From an uncultured Actinomycetes bacterium (GTDB lineage Bacteria > Actinomycetota > Actinomycetes > Mycobacteriales > Nakamurellaceae), in NCBI GenBank assembly GCA_937926105.1, contig CALANS010000035.1, positions 1-6,297 on the forward strand: a DNA stretch of 6,297 nt, read 5' to 3'. Both the position numbers and the translations under genes were made by a program. This document shows positions 5,785 through 6,297 of this stretch, one piece after another; positions within the stretch are counted from its first letter, which is position 1; every line of letters starts with the position of its first letter. The notes below the pieces were generated by a model. The model searched no databases. It worked only from the letters and a program-made list of their open reading frames with translations, and was not told where the DNA came from.

Positions 5785-6297
5785 TCATCGCAGCAGTTTG
5801 CCGACAAGGTGGCCGAGATCCAACCCGAGAACGCGATCGAGCGCCGAGAACGTCGCGAATTTGGTACCGGAGGAGACGTGCTCGTCGATCTCCAGGCGGT
5901 GCAACTGTCCGAGCACCGCCGCGGTGCCGAGCATCGACGCGAGCGCGCGGCCTGCGGTGGCCATGATCTCCTGATCCGCCGGCGCGGGCGGCATGTCGTG
6001 CCACATCGCCACCTTGAACCGCCACCGACCCAGTGTTTCGTCGGCGCGGTGCAGCCGGGCGTGCGACAGATCGGCCACATGTCCGTACGAGAACCGCAGC
6101 AGCGCAAGGCGTATGGCCGCAGGGTCATGATCTGCGATGAGGTGACGCACCTCGCGATGTGCCCCGGGAAAAGGGTGCACCGCGCCGACGGGAACCACCG
6201 CGACGGATTGCCACGGTGGGTCATACCCGCCGGATCGCGCGGCCGCGACCAGCACGGTCAGTCGGCCGGCCGCGATGGCCGCGATCCGATCGGGCGC
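5785..6297 (-). CDS. Conserved-looking protein of unknown function (5' end beyond window)
   Basis: At least 170 residues are open to the right window edge; a GTG at 6255 is the first start visible, giving 156 residues, but it has no clear ribosome site and coding-like sequence continues upstream, so the true start is probably outside. Codon use is strongly G/C-third, supporting a real gene. Visible features: an N-terminal hydrophobic and Ala-rich stretch (RLTVLVAAARSGGYDPPW), a middle segment with many His and Arg residues (FSYGHVADLSHARLHRADE, then KVAMWHDMPPAP), and a helical C-terminus (ATAGRALASMLGTAAVLGQL and FSALDRVLGLDLGHLVGKLL). I recognise no catalytic motif or known domain. It converges on the phosphatase stub with no spacer, so its C-terminus may itself be altered by the rearrangement. 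No function is proposed. Confidence 0.7.
   Translation of the reverse strand, partial: APDRIAAIAAGRLTVLVAAARSGGYDPPWQSVAVVPVGAVHPFPGAHREVRHLIADHDPAAIRLALLRFSYGHVADLSHARLHRADETLGRWRFKVAMWHDMPPAPADQEIMATAGRALASMLGTAAVLGQLHRLEIDEHVSSGTKFATFSALDRVLGLDLGHLVGKLLR

Noticed and set aside
5616..6224. Minus-strand open frame overlapping the right-hand gene, the phosphatase stub and the MFS end
   Set aside because: It is another frame of the same strand as the 5785-6297 gene and extends across plus-strand coding sequence; composition is Arg/Ser/Pro-rich shadow.

Overview
This is a GC-rich window (roughly 70% by eye) with strong G/C preference at third codon positions, GTG starts and tight ATGA gene overlaps. 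The gene content (tandem crcB genes, an actinobacterial-type universal stress protein, a DedA protein, an IniA/IniC-like bacterial dynamin and an MFS exporter) points to a high-GC actinobacterium, most plausibly a mycobacterium or close relative. No phylogenetic marker is present, so the genus is inference.

Left part, minus strand, read right to left: a DedA-family membrane protein (about 2300-1612, broken by an apparent 1-nt frameshift near 1865), a 191-nt gap carrying a perfect 14-bp palindrome and a weak DosR-like box, a universal stress protein (1420-890), an 88-nt gap with two small hairpins, then two overlapping FluC/CrcB fluoride-channel genes (801-259 and 262-off the left edge, sharing an ATGA). 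The paired channel genes probably encode the two halves of a heterodimeric dual-topology fluoride channel.

Middle: a 280-nt divergent intergenic region (2301-2580) separates dedA from the plus-strand dynamin gene. It holds a double tandem duplication (17 nt x2 followed at once by 16 nt x2), a 10-bp palindrome, a possible -10 element, and a perfect 7-bp inverted repeat that would bury the dynamin Shine-Dalgarno sequence in a hairpin.

Right part, plus strand: a dynamin-like GTPase (2581-4346) whose G domain and helical stalk lie in different frames, joined near 3346-3356; an MFS transporter (4343-5659) translationally coupled to it by ATGA; and the N-terminal stub of a histidine phosphatase (about 5700-5784) that lacks a normal start codon and stops abruptly. 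A convergent minus-strand gene of unrecognised family (5785-6297 and beyond) takes over there.

Taken together the locus looks like a membrane and stress-tolerance neighbourhood: fluoride export, stress protein, DedA, membrane-remodelling dynamin and a drug-type exporter. Three of its genes are damaged. Two of the lesions could be sequencing indels, but the phosphatase stub cannot, so some real decay or rearrangement has occurred. I see no rRNA, tRNA, CRISPR array or insertion sequence.
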